Made by a program: the position numbers and the translations under genes
Shown here: one piece after another, positions 22,154-33,612 of the stretch
How the letters are laid out: the number at the start of each line of letters is the position of its first letter
Position numbering within the stretch: position 1 is the stretch's first letter
Origin: Phyllostachys edulis
Taxonomy: Eukaryota > Streptophyta > Magnoliopsida > Poales > Poaceae
DNA: 64,000 nt
NCBI GenBank assembly: GCA_036346405.1
Contig: CM070557.1
Location: 55,186,016 to 55,250,015, forward strand
Reading direction: 5' to 3'
Notes under the pieces: generated by a model
Database searches by the model: none
What the model was told of the DNA's origin: nothing
What the model saw: the letters and a program-made list of their open reading frames with translations, nothing else

Positions 22154-24340
22154 ATGGGAAGAGGCTATAGTTACAGTCCATCCCCGCCACCAAGAAGCTA
22201 CAGGGGAAGGGCACGCAGCCCAAGTCCCCGTGGTCGCTATGGCGGCCACAGTAGAGATCTCCCAACCAGTCTTTTGGTCAGGAATCTTCGACGGGACTGT
22301 AGGTAAGGTTTTCTGAAAAACTTTATCCTTGGCCAGTAATTGCAAGTATGCATAACTGTGCTGTATATAAATTTGTGCAATAGTTTACTTATCTAAACTC
22401 ACTTTGGTGTCAACATATTCAGAAAATATTGTAAGTGTGCATATGTTAAATGCTCAAATTCTTTTTTATTTTAAGCCCTGCTGGATTGTTGGAACACCAA
22501 GGTTTCTCTATTTATACAATTCTAGTTTTCTCTCTTCAATTAGTTCTAGCCTCCAACAAGAAAAGATTGTTGGAAAGTATTGAATGTGCAATAAGGGTCA
22601 CATTCATCTTGAACTAAACTGGTTTTGTAAGCCTACAGATTTACTTTTGAATATCACTTGGTGCTACTTAAATAAGTCATACTGTGATTGTTGGAACACC
22701 AAGGTTTCTCTATTTATACAATTCTAGTTTTCTCTCTTCAATTGGTTCTAGCCTCCAAGATAGATATGTATTTTATTTGCCTTCCTGTTGCTTGCCCCAT
22801 GCCTTTCCATGTGGGTATTCGGCACTAGACAAGAGGCATCAATGAATAGGCAATTAGGCACATGTGTTAGTTTTTTTTCCAGGGAAGGCACATATGTTTG
22901 CTAATACCTCTTCAGTCTGCAGTTTCTTGCTGCTGACTGGTTTTCATCTGCACATATGTTATGATTGTTTGTATTTGCTATAACGGGAATTTCCTCTTTC
23001 CTCCTCTTTAGCCCTTTTAACTCATGATCCATTATGAATGCAGGCCAGAAGACCTTCGTCGGCCATTTGGACAATTTGGTCGTCTTAAAGATATATATAT
23101 TCCAAGAGATTACTATAGTCAGTAAGACACCTTATCTAGACTATTATTAATTGGCATTTATAACTGGAAACGCAACTGGAAAATTTATAGTCTCATTTGA
23201 GCTGTGTAGGATGGCACAAATTACTTTAGCCCTATAACAATGTTATATATGACATTATTCATTGGTGTAAATGCACTTAGTAAGATAGTTTTTTGCACTC
23301 TAGTTTCACTAGCAGACATTAAATACTTTTGTCAACCCCTTGAGATTAACAGTGAAAGTAATTTTTTGAAGACACAAATCTTAAAGAGTACCGTTGAAGA
23401 GAAGGGAAGAAATAGAGAGTTGCAAGTTAAAGAGATATGCAACTTAAAGATTACTGTTGAAGAGAAGGGAAGAAATAGAGTTACAGGTTTAAGAGATATG
23501 CAAGTCATGAAAAGTGCAAGGTCAGCAGACGAGTGCACTCTTTACTTGTTTAACTTAATTTGTGTATATCTGTCTGCAACCATGCAAAGCTCCAGAGGTG
23601 GCATTGGTTTGGTTGCTTTGCATTCTGAAGGATTTCTATTATACTGCCTAGGAACAGAACCTTTATATTTTTTGAAAGATTGATATGATCTTTCTAAACT
23701 CACTTATATTTTTTTTGTCTGTTACAGGGAACCACGAGGATTTGGGTTTGTCCAGTACTATGATCCTGAGGATGCTGCTGATGCAAAATACTATATGGAT
23801 GGGCAGGTGGTTCTTGGCAGGGAAGTAGCTGTTGTATTTGCAGAGGAGAACAGAAAGAAGCCTTCTGAGATGAGAGCTCGAGATAGAGTAAGGTTTGTTG
23901 TTTCTTTCTTCCTAGCACATTACCATGTCATTGAATTCCAAATGCATGGCTGCGCTATTCATTATTTGTTTGCACATTCTGCAGTAGCAGAGGTCGTTCT
24001 TATGACCGGAGGTATCCTTGCTCTAGGTCCCCTCGATATTCCCCTTCTCCAAGGGGTCGGTCACTTTCCCGGAGCCGGAGCTACTCAAGGTATGCATGCT
24101 CCTCGTATAGTTGTATCTTCAACCTACAAACTTCAATTCTGTACTGTTTTTTCACTTCACAATGACACACTTCAAACCCGCTATCTTGGCAGGTCTCCCT
24201 CACCTCGGTATGCAAAGCACAGACTCAGAGAGAAGCCCTACTCCCGCTCACCTGTAGACAGTAGATCAAGGAGTCGTCCTTTGGAGGAGCAATATGACAG
24301 ATCCACACGGAGAGAGAGGTCCCTTTCTGTTAGCGGATGA
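22154..24340 (+). CDS. SC35-like SR splicing factor (SCL type)
   Basis: Coding exons are 22154-22302, 23044-23121, 23728-23892, 23985-24089 and 24193-24340. All are in phase with GT-AG introns, giving 645 nt and 214 residues. Residues 1-35 are a short N-terminal extension rich in R, S, P, G and Y (SPSPPPRSY, SPSPRGRYGG), characteristic of plant SCL proteins. The RRM spans about 38-116, with RNP2 LLVRNL (40-45) and RNP1 RGFGFVQY (79-86). The linker EENRKKPSEMRARDR (115-129) is an SCL signature. The RS tail (131-214) has many SR/RS and SP dipeptides, likely phosphorylated by SR-protein kinases. The product acts in nuclear speckles in pre-mRNA splice-site selection. The exon 4 donor at 23893 (ag|gtttgt) was chosen because the stronger-looking gtaagg 5 nt upstream would put a stop at the next exon start. 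It resembles the rice SCL25/SCL26 subgroup; which member it is was not established. Confidence 0.92.
22303..23043 (+). other. Long intron within the RRM coding region, with internal direct repeat
   Basis: A 741-bp intron separates RRM residues 49 and 50. A 73-bp segment (22484-22556) recurs at 22686-22758 with one mismatch. Long RRM introns in plant SR genes often host alternative exons; none can be confirmed here. Confidence 0.7.
23381..23479 (+). repeat. Tandem repeat within intron 3 of the SR gene
   Basis: A 37-bp unit containing gttgaagagaagggaagaaa occurs at 23381-23417 and 23443-23479 with 2 differences. The purine-rich GAAGA core looks like an exonic splicing enhancer, and a 147-codon open frame spans 23240-23683 within the intron, so an alternative exon here is possible. 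Confidence 0.7.
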
Positions 24341-24840
24341 AGTAGTTTGGAGGTTTAGACCTACGGTGAGCTCGCTCATGATAATCGACTTGCTATGACT
24401 GTGTGAGCCATATAATCTGTGGATTTATATAGATCATCATGCTGTATTAGTAATGTTAGACTAGTCAATATGTTCTTATGCTTGTCATGGAGAATTCATA
24501 ACAAAAAAATGACTTGCCAATTCGGAGTAGATGGATTCTTCTCGCGTCTTTTAAAGCTATTTTGCTGCTGCTGAAGTTTTGCTTTTGTTGTGTGTCAGCT
24601 TTGGGGAAAATGGTCATTTTATGCTATGATAAACGTTTTGATCATGATAGCTTAATGGTGTTGCTTCGATCATGTCATAATTCGAAACAAAAAAAATTAG
24701 TGTGTTGTGCGATATGTTGCGTGATCGACTTTGCCATCTGAAATCCTTACTGGCTCGGTGACCGTACATGGTTGAAATTCGAAACGATTGCATATCGATA
24801 AATATACATCTTGAGGGGTCAATTTCATGTTAATCTAGCA
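24341..24840 (+). other. 3' UTR and downstream region of the SR gene
   Basis: AT-rich sequence after the stop codon. No unambiguous AATAAA is seen, so the transcript end is not placed. No other gene recognised. Confidence 0.4.
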
Positions 24841-24980
24841 ATATTTTTCAACAAAGATGTCGAAGAAGGCAACCTGTAGGGTGAAAGTAAAGTCCACTTC
24901 CGAAGGATGTGTTAATACATATGTTGTTGCTGCTGCTGCTTTATTATCGATTGGTCTCTGTAGATATGCAGAGTTACTAT

Positions 24981-25308
24981 GGGCCTGTTTGGTTCTTTGT
25001 TACGGATTTAAATGCGCGAAAAAAATGGTCTTTAAAAGTAGCGCGGAAAGTAGATGATTTTTTGTCGACTGCGGAGTAAGCGCGAAGATGAGTTATTTAG
25101 TTGGAAACATGTGTCTGGAATTGGTAAATGAAAAATAGACCGTTGGATTGAACAAATTAAGAATGAATAGAGCTGCCTGGACCCAGGCGCTCAATTTTGC
25201 CGGCTGGATCTGGCAGCCTGTCAGACGGAGAAGCAAACAGCTCTGCGGCAACGTATAGGTCCCGTCTCGGCCAGACACAAATCCACCGGGACCGAAAGCA
25301 AACACCCC
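24981..25308. mobile_element. Candidate MITE (about 328 bp)
   Basis: It starts gggcctgtttgg and ends gcaaacacccc, an imperfect inverted repeat of a type common in rice DNA transposons. It is flanked by ctat on both sides (24977-24980 and 25309-25312). The superfamily is uncertain because a 4-bp TSD fits none well. Confidence 0.45.
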
Positions 25309-25312
25309 CTAT

Positions 25313-25813
25313 ATCTTCGCAATTCAACTACCGGACATGATAATCTTCCAAAAGACGACTGTCGTAATATACTCATTACGTACACCGCAACACTGGCACC
25401 TTTCGAAGATGATCCTCCCTAGTCGCTAGCACTAGCTTTAGGTTGCAAACCTCGTCAAGCTAGCCACTCCGTGCTCAACAATCCACGTACAAAATTCCTA
25501 TGTACGTGGCAAGCAAACGACCACCAAAAACTGGGCGTGCTCCAGCCGGCCGTGCACGGTGCGCGTGCCGTAGATCGAGCTCTCTAACGGGAGAGTCGAA
25601 GGCGCGCGCGCTTGGCTTTGGGTGGGGTTCGAGCGGAGCCGGCACGTGCAGGGACTGCTGGAGCTCTCGTCCCTTATAGTTTATAAAACCTTTTATATAT
25701 AATTTATAAAATATTTTATATAGTTTTTAATTTGCTCATATAGAATAACAAAATATTGACACATCTCGATATCTAGTTATCATAATATGATCTTTTGGAT
25801 AAAAATTTTCTAA
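25313..25813. other. Intergenic, nothing recognised
   Basis: Mixed GC-rich sequence followed by an AT-rich stretch (25675-25800) with repeated tttataaaa-like words. No gene or mobile-element end supported. Confidence 0.4.
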
Positions 25814-26234
25814 CTCCAGTCTAGGGCTAGAAACGAGCCGAGCCGAGTCGGCTCGAGTCAGGCTCGGTCAAGCTCGTTTGAACAGTAGGCTCGGCTCGTT
25901 TCGAGCACGAGCCATGAGGGTGGCTATGCTCAGCTCGAAAGAAGGCTCGAGCCGGCTCGTGAGCCAGGAACAGGGCAGTCTTCGAGCGGCTCGGCTCGGC
26001 GGCTCGAGGCTTAGAGCCAAAAACATTAGAGAATGCTTCTGTTTGAGTCTTAGGAACTCAGAGCCAGAAGCCAACCAGAATCTCTCGAGAGCTAGGAAGA
26101 GGGTCCAGAATCATTTTCTTAAAGAAATGCATGACAAAATTACAAGTTTACATTTAGTCATTCAGCATAATCCATTTAATCAATAAGAAGGGTGAAAGAC
26201 TAACACTTAATATTTAACAGTCCATATCAACATG

Positions 26235-28696
26235 TGAAGAATCTAGACCCACCATTATGTGTTAATGGAGTATTTTGGTGATTAATAACAAATCTATTTG
26301 TGAGACTAACACGTTTATTAATATACCTATTGCTCAGTCTCAATTGGATAAAAAAGTGAAAATCAAAGAGGTATACATTCGACATCATAATCTTATATCT
26401 ATTGCATTCCTCAAATCCAAAATATAGGTTGAACCCCACAAATTGTCTAACTTGGATATGTACATATGTTCTCATTACATTCATGTATGTACACATCTAG
26501 GGGGAGTTCACTCTATGTTTTGTGGTTTCATTAATATTGATCCATATTCCTTTATCCACAAATATTAAGGATCTTTACTTTGAAACATATCATATGAGTA
26601 TACAAAAATTGTGTAGTTTTACTCATATTTATCTACATTCAATTAATTGCATTTGTGATGGTTGTCATCAATTACCAAAGAGGGAAAGATTGGAGTATCG
26701 TGTCCCACCATTATGAGTTAATGGTATGTTGTGGTAATTAATGACAATCACATTGTGGAACTAACATTTTTCATGAGTTGGATGAATAGGTTATGTTCCA
26801 TGAGGATGAAGACTTTGGATGACATCATGAGTTGATTGTCATCAAGTCAAGGTTCAAGAGTAAAGGATGCTTCATATGTTGATGGACATCAAGAACTTTA
26901 AGAAAAGGAAATCATCATGTGTCGATGATGTTCAAGGAGAGGAGATGATCATGAGTTGATTATCAAGTCAAGAGAAGATCCATCATGTGTTGATGAAGGT
27001 CAAGTAAAGAATGCATCATGAGATAATGCATATTCAAGTCAAAAACCCGGACTTGAATTAACGATGTGCGTCATCAAGCTTCAAGTGCTTGTGCAAGGCA
27101 AAGGTATGACTAGCTAGGGCTAAGGATTTGTTCCTAGTCTTTTACCAGTCTTGGTGTTTGGATGGAAGACTAGATTGCTAGTGTAGGTTGCCGTACTATT
27201 AAGAGGGGTCTTGATTAATAGCTTGAGTTAATCATGTGTTGATAGCTCATTGTGTTTGATCTAGCTCTCATTAGCATGGTGCTAATATTTGCGAATGTGT
27301 TTTGCAAATAGTTGAGGCTCATGCATAATCCTTGTAGCATGTGACTTTAGTTTGCGAATGTGTTTTGCAAACGGGTTTAGTCCATGTACCTTAATTCTTT
27401 GTGGCGTTGATTCTAAAAGTGGCAAAATGTGTTTTGAGACTTGTTGAGAATGTAGCCTGCATCCCTTGTGTGCATATTGCATCAATTGGCAATTGTGGTT
27501 TGAAAATTGAGTTGATGCAAATGAACAAAATCTGTTTTCAGCTTTGTTGGCAGTGGGCGGTCTGACCGCCCATATCAACGGTCTAACCGCCATAGTTGGA
27601 GCGGTCTGACCGGCCCCTTGTTACCACAAAAATTGTGCGGTAGTACCATGTGTGTTCAGCGGTACTACCGTTGTGCGGTAGTTCTGATATTTATTTGGCG
27701 GTACATAAATTTCAGAGAGGGTGTTTTTGCTGTTCGCCCTTGGTTTCTTCGAGCGGTCTGACCGCAAGCATATGGGCGGTCTGATTGGCCATTAGTTGGC
27801 GGTCAGACCAGTAGTGAGCTCAACGGTTAGTTTTATAGCAGTTAGAGCTGGGGCAGTCTGACCGGCCATTAGTTGGCGGTTAGACCGATTTCCCCCTGAT
27901 TCTTTGGAATTTTTCCCCCAACGGCTAGTTTTTGTGTGTGGGCTATAAACACCCACCTTGGCCGGTTGCTGGAGAGTAGCTGGTGCCATATACTATTCCC
28001 TTGAGCTAAGAGCAAGCCCTCCACACTCTCTTGTGCATGTGTTGCACTTAGTGAGCTTTGAGAGGCAAACCCTAATTGCATGTGTTGCATTAGGTAGTGG
28101 ATTGTGTATCCACTTGAGCTTAGACACTTGATTAGTTCAAGTGAGAGTCTTTGACTTATTACTCTTGGTATTTGCCGACACTTAGACGGCGTGGAGGCGT
28201 CGTGGTTCGGTGATCTTCTCAAAGAAGGTTGAGAGAAGACCCGGGCGTTTGTGAGCGGTTTGGTGCTAGCCATCTCCGGAGTGGAGGAAGAGCAACCCTA
28301 GTGGATCAAGGTGTTGGTTCTTGTTGGAATCGGTGTTTGGCTTAATCCGTGGAGCCGGTCCAATTGATTTTGGGCTTACCTCAACGTGGATTAGAGGAGA
28401 CCGGCAAGTCTCCGATCACCACGGTAAAATATCGTTGTATCATTGTGGTTTGATTTATTGTGCTTTATTATCTTGCAATTTACATTCCTTGTATTTAATT
28501 GCTTACTTGTTAGTGTATGATTGCTATCTCTTATATAGTCTCATATTGTTTGTGCACTTAGTAAAGACTAGTTGATTTAGGTTTTAATTGTGCAAAACCG
28601 AATTGATTTACAATTCCGCATAAAACTCGGTTTTAGCCAAAGAAGTTTTTAAAACCACCTATTCACCCCTCTCTAGTCTGCTTCCTCGATCTTACA
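26235..28696 (+). mobile_element. LTR retrotransposon, internally deleted, nested in the hAT element
   Basis: A perfect 5-bp TSD acatg flanks it (26230-26234 and 28697-28701). Only about the first 100 bp of the 5' LTR remain (26235-26330, with cccaccattatg). A short non-coding remainder follows, then a polypurine stretch (aaagagggaaagat, 26677-26690) and the full 3' LTR. All gag-pol is gone. Confidence 0.85.
26691..28696 (+). repeat. 3' LTR (2006 bp) of the nested retrotransposon
   Basis: It begins tggagtatcg and ends cgatcttaca. It contains many ggcggtctgaccg-like inverted words between 27550 and 27900, and short direct words (catgagttgat, catgtgttgat) at 26820-27010. It is preceded by a polypurine tract, which marks it as the 3' LTR. 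Confidence 0.82.
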
Positions 28697-29261
28697 ACAT
28701 GACAGTTCATGATAAACAAGTAATATACAACTTAATATATAATAGTCCAAAATAACCGTTTAAACTCCAAAGCACATGAGTACATGACCAAACAAAACAA
28801 AAGGTCCTCTCCTCTTGTGAACGTGTCATGGCGTCTTCTTTTCATCCAAAGAGTCTACAATGCACAATCAGACAATGAGCCCACAATGCACTAGTCTTCA
28901 TGGTCAATAAAGCTTTAATGGCTACACATGGATTCAGTTTTGGTATGTTAATAAATATTTTTGTAATCACATCCCTGATTAGCCCTTTGATTTCATAATA
29001 CTTGTTCCTCAGGGCTTGCAATTGGAGATCTGATAAACATATTTTAAACTTTTAGTAGTTTTTTGTACAATGTTGTATTTGAATTCTAGATGCTTTTATT
29101 GTTGATAAATCTTTAATTACACATATGTACATGGCCAACCCATACCAAAATGTTCACCGGATTTGCTTTGATAGTGATCTGAAAGAGTAAGTGGAATATG
29201 GACACATATGAAAAAAATATTTGTCGTTGGATAAGTTGATCCAAAAAATGCACTAGTGACT

Positions 29262-29726
29262 TTAGCCAAGGACTTCAATATTGATGCAATTTTTTTCATG
29301 CAATGCCCAATCTTGGCCCGATGGCTGCCATTGGTAATTTGCATCCGTGTCGATATAACACACTAAAGCGTCCTTATAACCAATGCAAACTGACAACATT
29401 TTGTATGTAGAACTCCATTGTGTGGACACATCAAGGCTCAACCCAGGACCAGTTTGCAAAACAAGTGATGAACAAATTTGTAAAAATTTGTACATACGAG
29501 ATGGAGACTTCTTTATATACTTAATTGTTTCCCTGAGCTTGTTTATCAAAGGTGCTAATGGTAGTAGGCCATCATTTACGACCAAGTTCACTATATGAGA
29601 ACAACATCGATCATGAAAATACAACATCGAAAGCTGCTTGTTCATCATCATTCGGACTTGAAGAATGCACCAAAACATATCCTTGTTCCCCCGCCTCATT
29701 AGATGGTAGACCATCGTGATCATCAT
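29262..29726 (-). pseudogene. hAT transposase fragment
   Basis: The 154-codon open frame contains CCSHIVNLVVNDGL, KLRETIKYIKKSPSR and LDVSTQWSSTYKML. These correspond to the conserved CxxH..NL and W..TY blocks in the catalytic RNase H-like fold and insertion region of Ac/RICESLEEPER-type transposases. The BED zinc finger and the C-terminal dimerisation domain are missing, so it is a remnant. It lies within a hAT element, matching its origin. Confidence 0.8.
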
Positions 29727-29847
29727 TAGCCATGTCCTCCAAATCTACATCGTCGCCCGAAACATATCCGTGTTCCCCCACCTCATTAGATGGTAGACCA
29801 TCGTAATCATCATTAGCCATATCCTCCAAATCTACATCCTCGCTCGA
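29674..29847 (-). repeat. 87-bp in-frame tandem duplication (acidic peptide)
   Basis: Units at 29674-29760 and 29761-29847 differ at a few bases. On the minus strand they encode repeated acidic peptides (DDVDLEDMANDDYDGLPSNE type), 29 residues each, next to the hAT transposase fragment. Confidence 0.85.
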
Positions 29848-31460
29848 CAACCGTAAAACAATCAATATATGAATAAAAGCGAACGAGCTTTGCTCGCTTG
29901 GTTGAGTGGGCGGAGCTCACCCGCCTTGAGGCCTCGCCACGCCGCGCTCATGAGGAGGCATGAGCACGCCGAGGCACAAGGGACAATGGGCCCCGCTTTG
30001 CCTAGGTCGACGTCAAAGGTGCCTCGGCATTTCTTCTTTAAAGCAGCCTAGGCAAAGCCTGGCCATAAAAAAAATATAAGTAAAATAATTAATATATGAA
30101 CATATGAATAAAACAACTAATAAAATAGTGAATACATATGAGTTATGACTTACAAACATATGAATATATGAGAGCAAAATCACAAAACGAAGCACACTTC
30201 TGCATATGAGTTATGACTTATGAACACTTGAATGACTTAGATTTACCCCCATCAACAACACCACAGCTACAACTTATGGTGGAAGCACCATGTAATCTCT
30301 CTCTCTCCCCGTAAACTGTTTACTAGATTGTTCATCCCAACATATATCTAGCAGCAGCAACAACAACAACAATTACTGATAAGCTGGTTACTTGCTGTGG
30401 AACAAGCCCTCCTAGTTTAGCAGCAAACTGAAGAAAACAAAACAAAGCAATTCAAATCATGTTAAAAGCTCTCAAGTGGCAGCAAAATCATCACAACCAT
30501 TCAAGAACATGACAGAACAAAAAAGAATGGTCAAAAGGTAAAAGAAATATCTTCTGCTATGCATGCATATTCGTTCCTAAAAGGCCAGAAATGGCTGCTA
30601 CTCCAAAACCAAAGTAACAACAAAAGGAGAAAGTGGGAACTTGCAAAACAGGCCAACAGACATCAACCAGAACACGCTTCCACTTCAAACATAAGCGAAA
30701 GACACCGCTTTGTCCAACCTATCACATGACAAGTCACGATTGCTCCATAGGTGCAAAATAATCGATAAGTGAGGAGAATGCTAATTTGCATGGCGGGCTA
30801 GCGACCAACCAATGTCTCGTGGGAGCGAAGAAACCGACCAGAACGCCAAGTCTACATATGCACGATATGACACTTCCGATATCACTAAAGAGTTCTGGAA
30901 AGTAGAAAGGAATAGGTAGATAGAGGGCAAAATAGAAGCATGAAATAATCAAAATTTCAAACGATAATGAAAACAAAAATAGGAACATGCTACTTAAATG
31001 GCTCATATTTTTCCCATTATCAACACATCAATTGCAACTTACGGTTTTGTATGCCTAGTTGCCTACCTCTCAAAGAAAATTGCTTTATGAGGATCACATT
31101 GGAAGCAAGTGATAAGTATCTACAATATGTGACACTACAAAATCATTCACAAATTGAGATACACTACACTACAAAACATCAACAAAAATTCTTAGCATTT
31201 TGAACCTAACTCACCGAGAATGCCGGTTTGCCGAGTTCAGGAGGCTGTTGGGAGCTGAGGAGGCGTCCACCGGTGGCATGCTTGCTAGTGCCGAGGCGGA
31301 GGCCCCGACGTCGGCCGACTTCTTCCCTCGCGCACGAGACTCCGTGCTTCGTTGGCGATCCATGGGAGTCGCGTGGAGGAGTGGGGGGAGCACGGGGCGG
31401 CGACGCGGAGACACGGGGGAAGTACGAGGGGAGCGGCGGTGGACGGGGCGGTGACGCGGA

Positions 31461-32088
31461 GGACGGGAGAGCACGAGGGGGGGTTGGAGCATAGGGCCAG
31501 GGAGGAGGATGGGGGGACCACTGGGCTAGGGGGAGGACGGGGGAGCACGCGGCCAGGGGGAGGACGAGGCGCGGTGGAGGAGGCGAGCGGCATGGTGGAC
31601 AGGGGTGGGAGAGGAATGGGAATTGGGATCGGGACGACCGGTCGGGAGAGGAAGGGGAATTCGCCAATTCAGGATGGGGAATTGGTGGGGTTAGGGTTAG
31701 GTTGTTTTAGTGGGTCAATGGGGCGTGGCCACGTGGGGTGGGGTTTGGTATGCCTTCTTGTGATCAAGACGAGACAAATTCGGCTCAGATTTTTTTCTCG
31801 AGCTGGACGTTGGGCTCGGCTTGGCTCGAAAATTCACGAGCCTGAGCCGAGCCGACTCGTGAGCCACGAGCTTTTTTTTCCCAGCCCTACTCCAGTCCCT
31901 GCCTCCCTGGCACAGGGAGCAGCTCGGCCTCCTTGGCGTCAACTAGACCGCGCGTACGTCGCACGAGAAAAGTTCGGCATGTAGGGGGAAAGCCGCGTGC
32001 GCGGGTGGTAGTACCTGGGTCAGGCCCTACCGGTGGGGTGGGCTCCGACTCCGAGCCTCCGACCAGCCTGTGGTATCGCAAGCGGAAA
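31461..32088 (+). repeat. Direct repeat A: hAT right end plus flank, copy 1
   Basis: This segment includes the terminal roughly 430 bp of the hAT element, its TSD copy, and 191 bp of flanking DNA. It is homologous to 37206-37818 with moderate divergence and small indels. Similarity stops at agcggaaa (32088), and the next bases are tCACTA. Confidence 0.82.
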
Positions 32089-32089
32089 T

Positions 32090-33612
32090 CACTAGGGCTC
32101 ACCCGTTCTTCTCCCTAGTGCACTTAGCCCTTAAGCTCTCGCGCGCTCGTTTCACCTCCTCTAGGGCTCGCCTGCTCACCGACACCGCCGCCTCCGACCT
32201 CGACGCCGCCGCCCTCGACATCGGCGACACTGCGTCGCCTCGACGCGCGGCCTCCTCCCCGTGTCGGCGTCCTCCCTTTGCACCGGCCTCCTCCCCATGC
32301 CGTCCTCCTCCCTGTGTTGGCCTCCTCCCCTGCACCGGCCCCCTCCCCTGCACTGGCCTCCTCCCTCGCGCCTCCCTCCTCCCCTCGTCGGCCTCCTCCC
32401 CTGCACCGGCCTCCTCCTTGCACCGTGAGTTCTTGTGCGGCATCCTCTCTGTGAGTATTCCTATATTACGTTTGTGCATCACTTGGGCTATATACTTATG
32501 TGCTGGATTGGCTTCAAATTCTATATTAGATTGTGCACTGCGAGACAGCAAAGTGGTCATGTGGGCTCGGTTGATTAGCTCTGTGATGAATGTCAAATCT
32601 GAAATCAATTTGCAGTGCTAGTTGGTACCTTGATCTGTATTAGTTCTGGTTTCTGAATCTAGTACTGAAGATATTGCAAATTGATCGGTGGGCTTTGTTG
32701 ACATGCTCTGTGATGGACTCGTCTTATCTTGAGATTGAATGTGATAGTTAGTTCATTCTTGAGCTCTATTGTATTACTTACTCTTGTCAATTTGATATCT
32801 CGTTAATTGGTTACTTTCGGTTGAAAGCTAGTTATTCAGTTCTTTTGATCTCTAGCATTTAAAGTGGATACTCTTATGTCGACCAATTGGCTTTATCATC
32901 AACACAGAACTTCATGTTCGCTTCTATCGAGAGTATTCAGCTTTTGTTGGTAATCTAACGACCGTTTGTGATTCTTCTAGTAGTCTGCTTGATGGAAGTT
33001 TAATCTGTTTTAGATTATGATTGAGATCATTTGACATTAAGCAAAGTATTGTTTAGAGCTCATAGTTTGAATTTATATTATCATATTCATTTAATGAAGA
33101 GTATAGACAATAGGATTGAGATGGCAAAGACTTATTCTTTAGCTACTCTCCTTCTAAGAGCACATAATAACATCAATCTTGATGTCTTATCTTTGCTAAT
33201 TGGTGGTTTGTTGCTATTAATGCTTGAGCATAATATTGTGTTTAAATGACTTGAAAGAATTTCATGGGCACATGTTATTATGGTCATTTACTTCATCTTG
33301 TTATTATGCTTTATGGCTAATAGTGATTCTGCAATTAATTATGTTCATTTGACATTCAACAGAAAGTTTTAGGTTGACTCAAGATCTGCTTTGATAATTG
33401 TTAAATTTGATTAGTGAAGATATATTGGTGATGTCTTGAGATTGCAAAGATTAAATCCTTTGCATCCAGCATACTGAGAGCACTCTTTAACATCAATACT
33501 CTGAGCTTTTTGTATGACATGGAGATACTTCATATGTATATGTTGATTTGGTCATTTAAATGCTTATATTGTTTTGTCAAAGTCAATTAGTGAAGAGTAT
33601 AGACTGGTTGAG
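32090..33612 (+). other. GC-rich leader and intron-like stretch of the CACTA-like element
   Basis: 32100-32430 is C-rich with repeated gcctcctcccc words and resembles a grass 5' leader. A possible donor (ctctgtgagtatt) lies near 32450. The following 1.1 kb is T-rich, like an intron, up to the ATG at 33613. No protein is supported. Confidence 0.45.

Larger units (their letters stand above)
25822..31889 (-). mobile_element. hAT-superfamily transposon (6068 bp), defective
   Basis: Ends are tagggctagaaacgagcc (left) and its imperfect inverse finishing ccagcccta (right). Both subtermini are rich in gagcc/ggctc repeats, a usual feature of hAT ends. A perfect 8-bp TSD ctccagtc flanks it (25814-25821 and 31890-31897). 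It contains a decayed hAT transposase fragment on the minus strand and an inserted, internally deleted LTR retrotransposon (26235-28696). 29869-30060 and 30250-31200 hold no recognisable gene. 31210-31690 is GC-rich and gene-like but without a credible protein. Confidence 0.9.

Noticed and set aside
23240..23683. Stand-alone 147-codon gene
   Set aside because: It lies within an intron of the SR gene between exons that splice in phase; at most an alternative exon.
23888..23893. Stronger-looking donor gtaagg at 23888 for SR exon 4
   Set aside because: Use of it places TAG in frame at the start of the next exon; the donor at 23893 gives a continuous RS domain.
29869..30060. Possible tRNA-derived SINE (ctcgcttggttgagtggg resembles an A box)
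   Set aside because: No convincing B box at the right distance and no tail or TSD.
31352..31984. 210-codon plus-strand frame and overlapping minus-strand frames
   Set aside because: GC-rich hAT end DNA; the frame runs through the transposon terminus and TSD.
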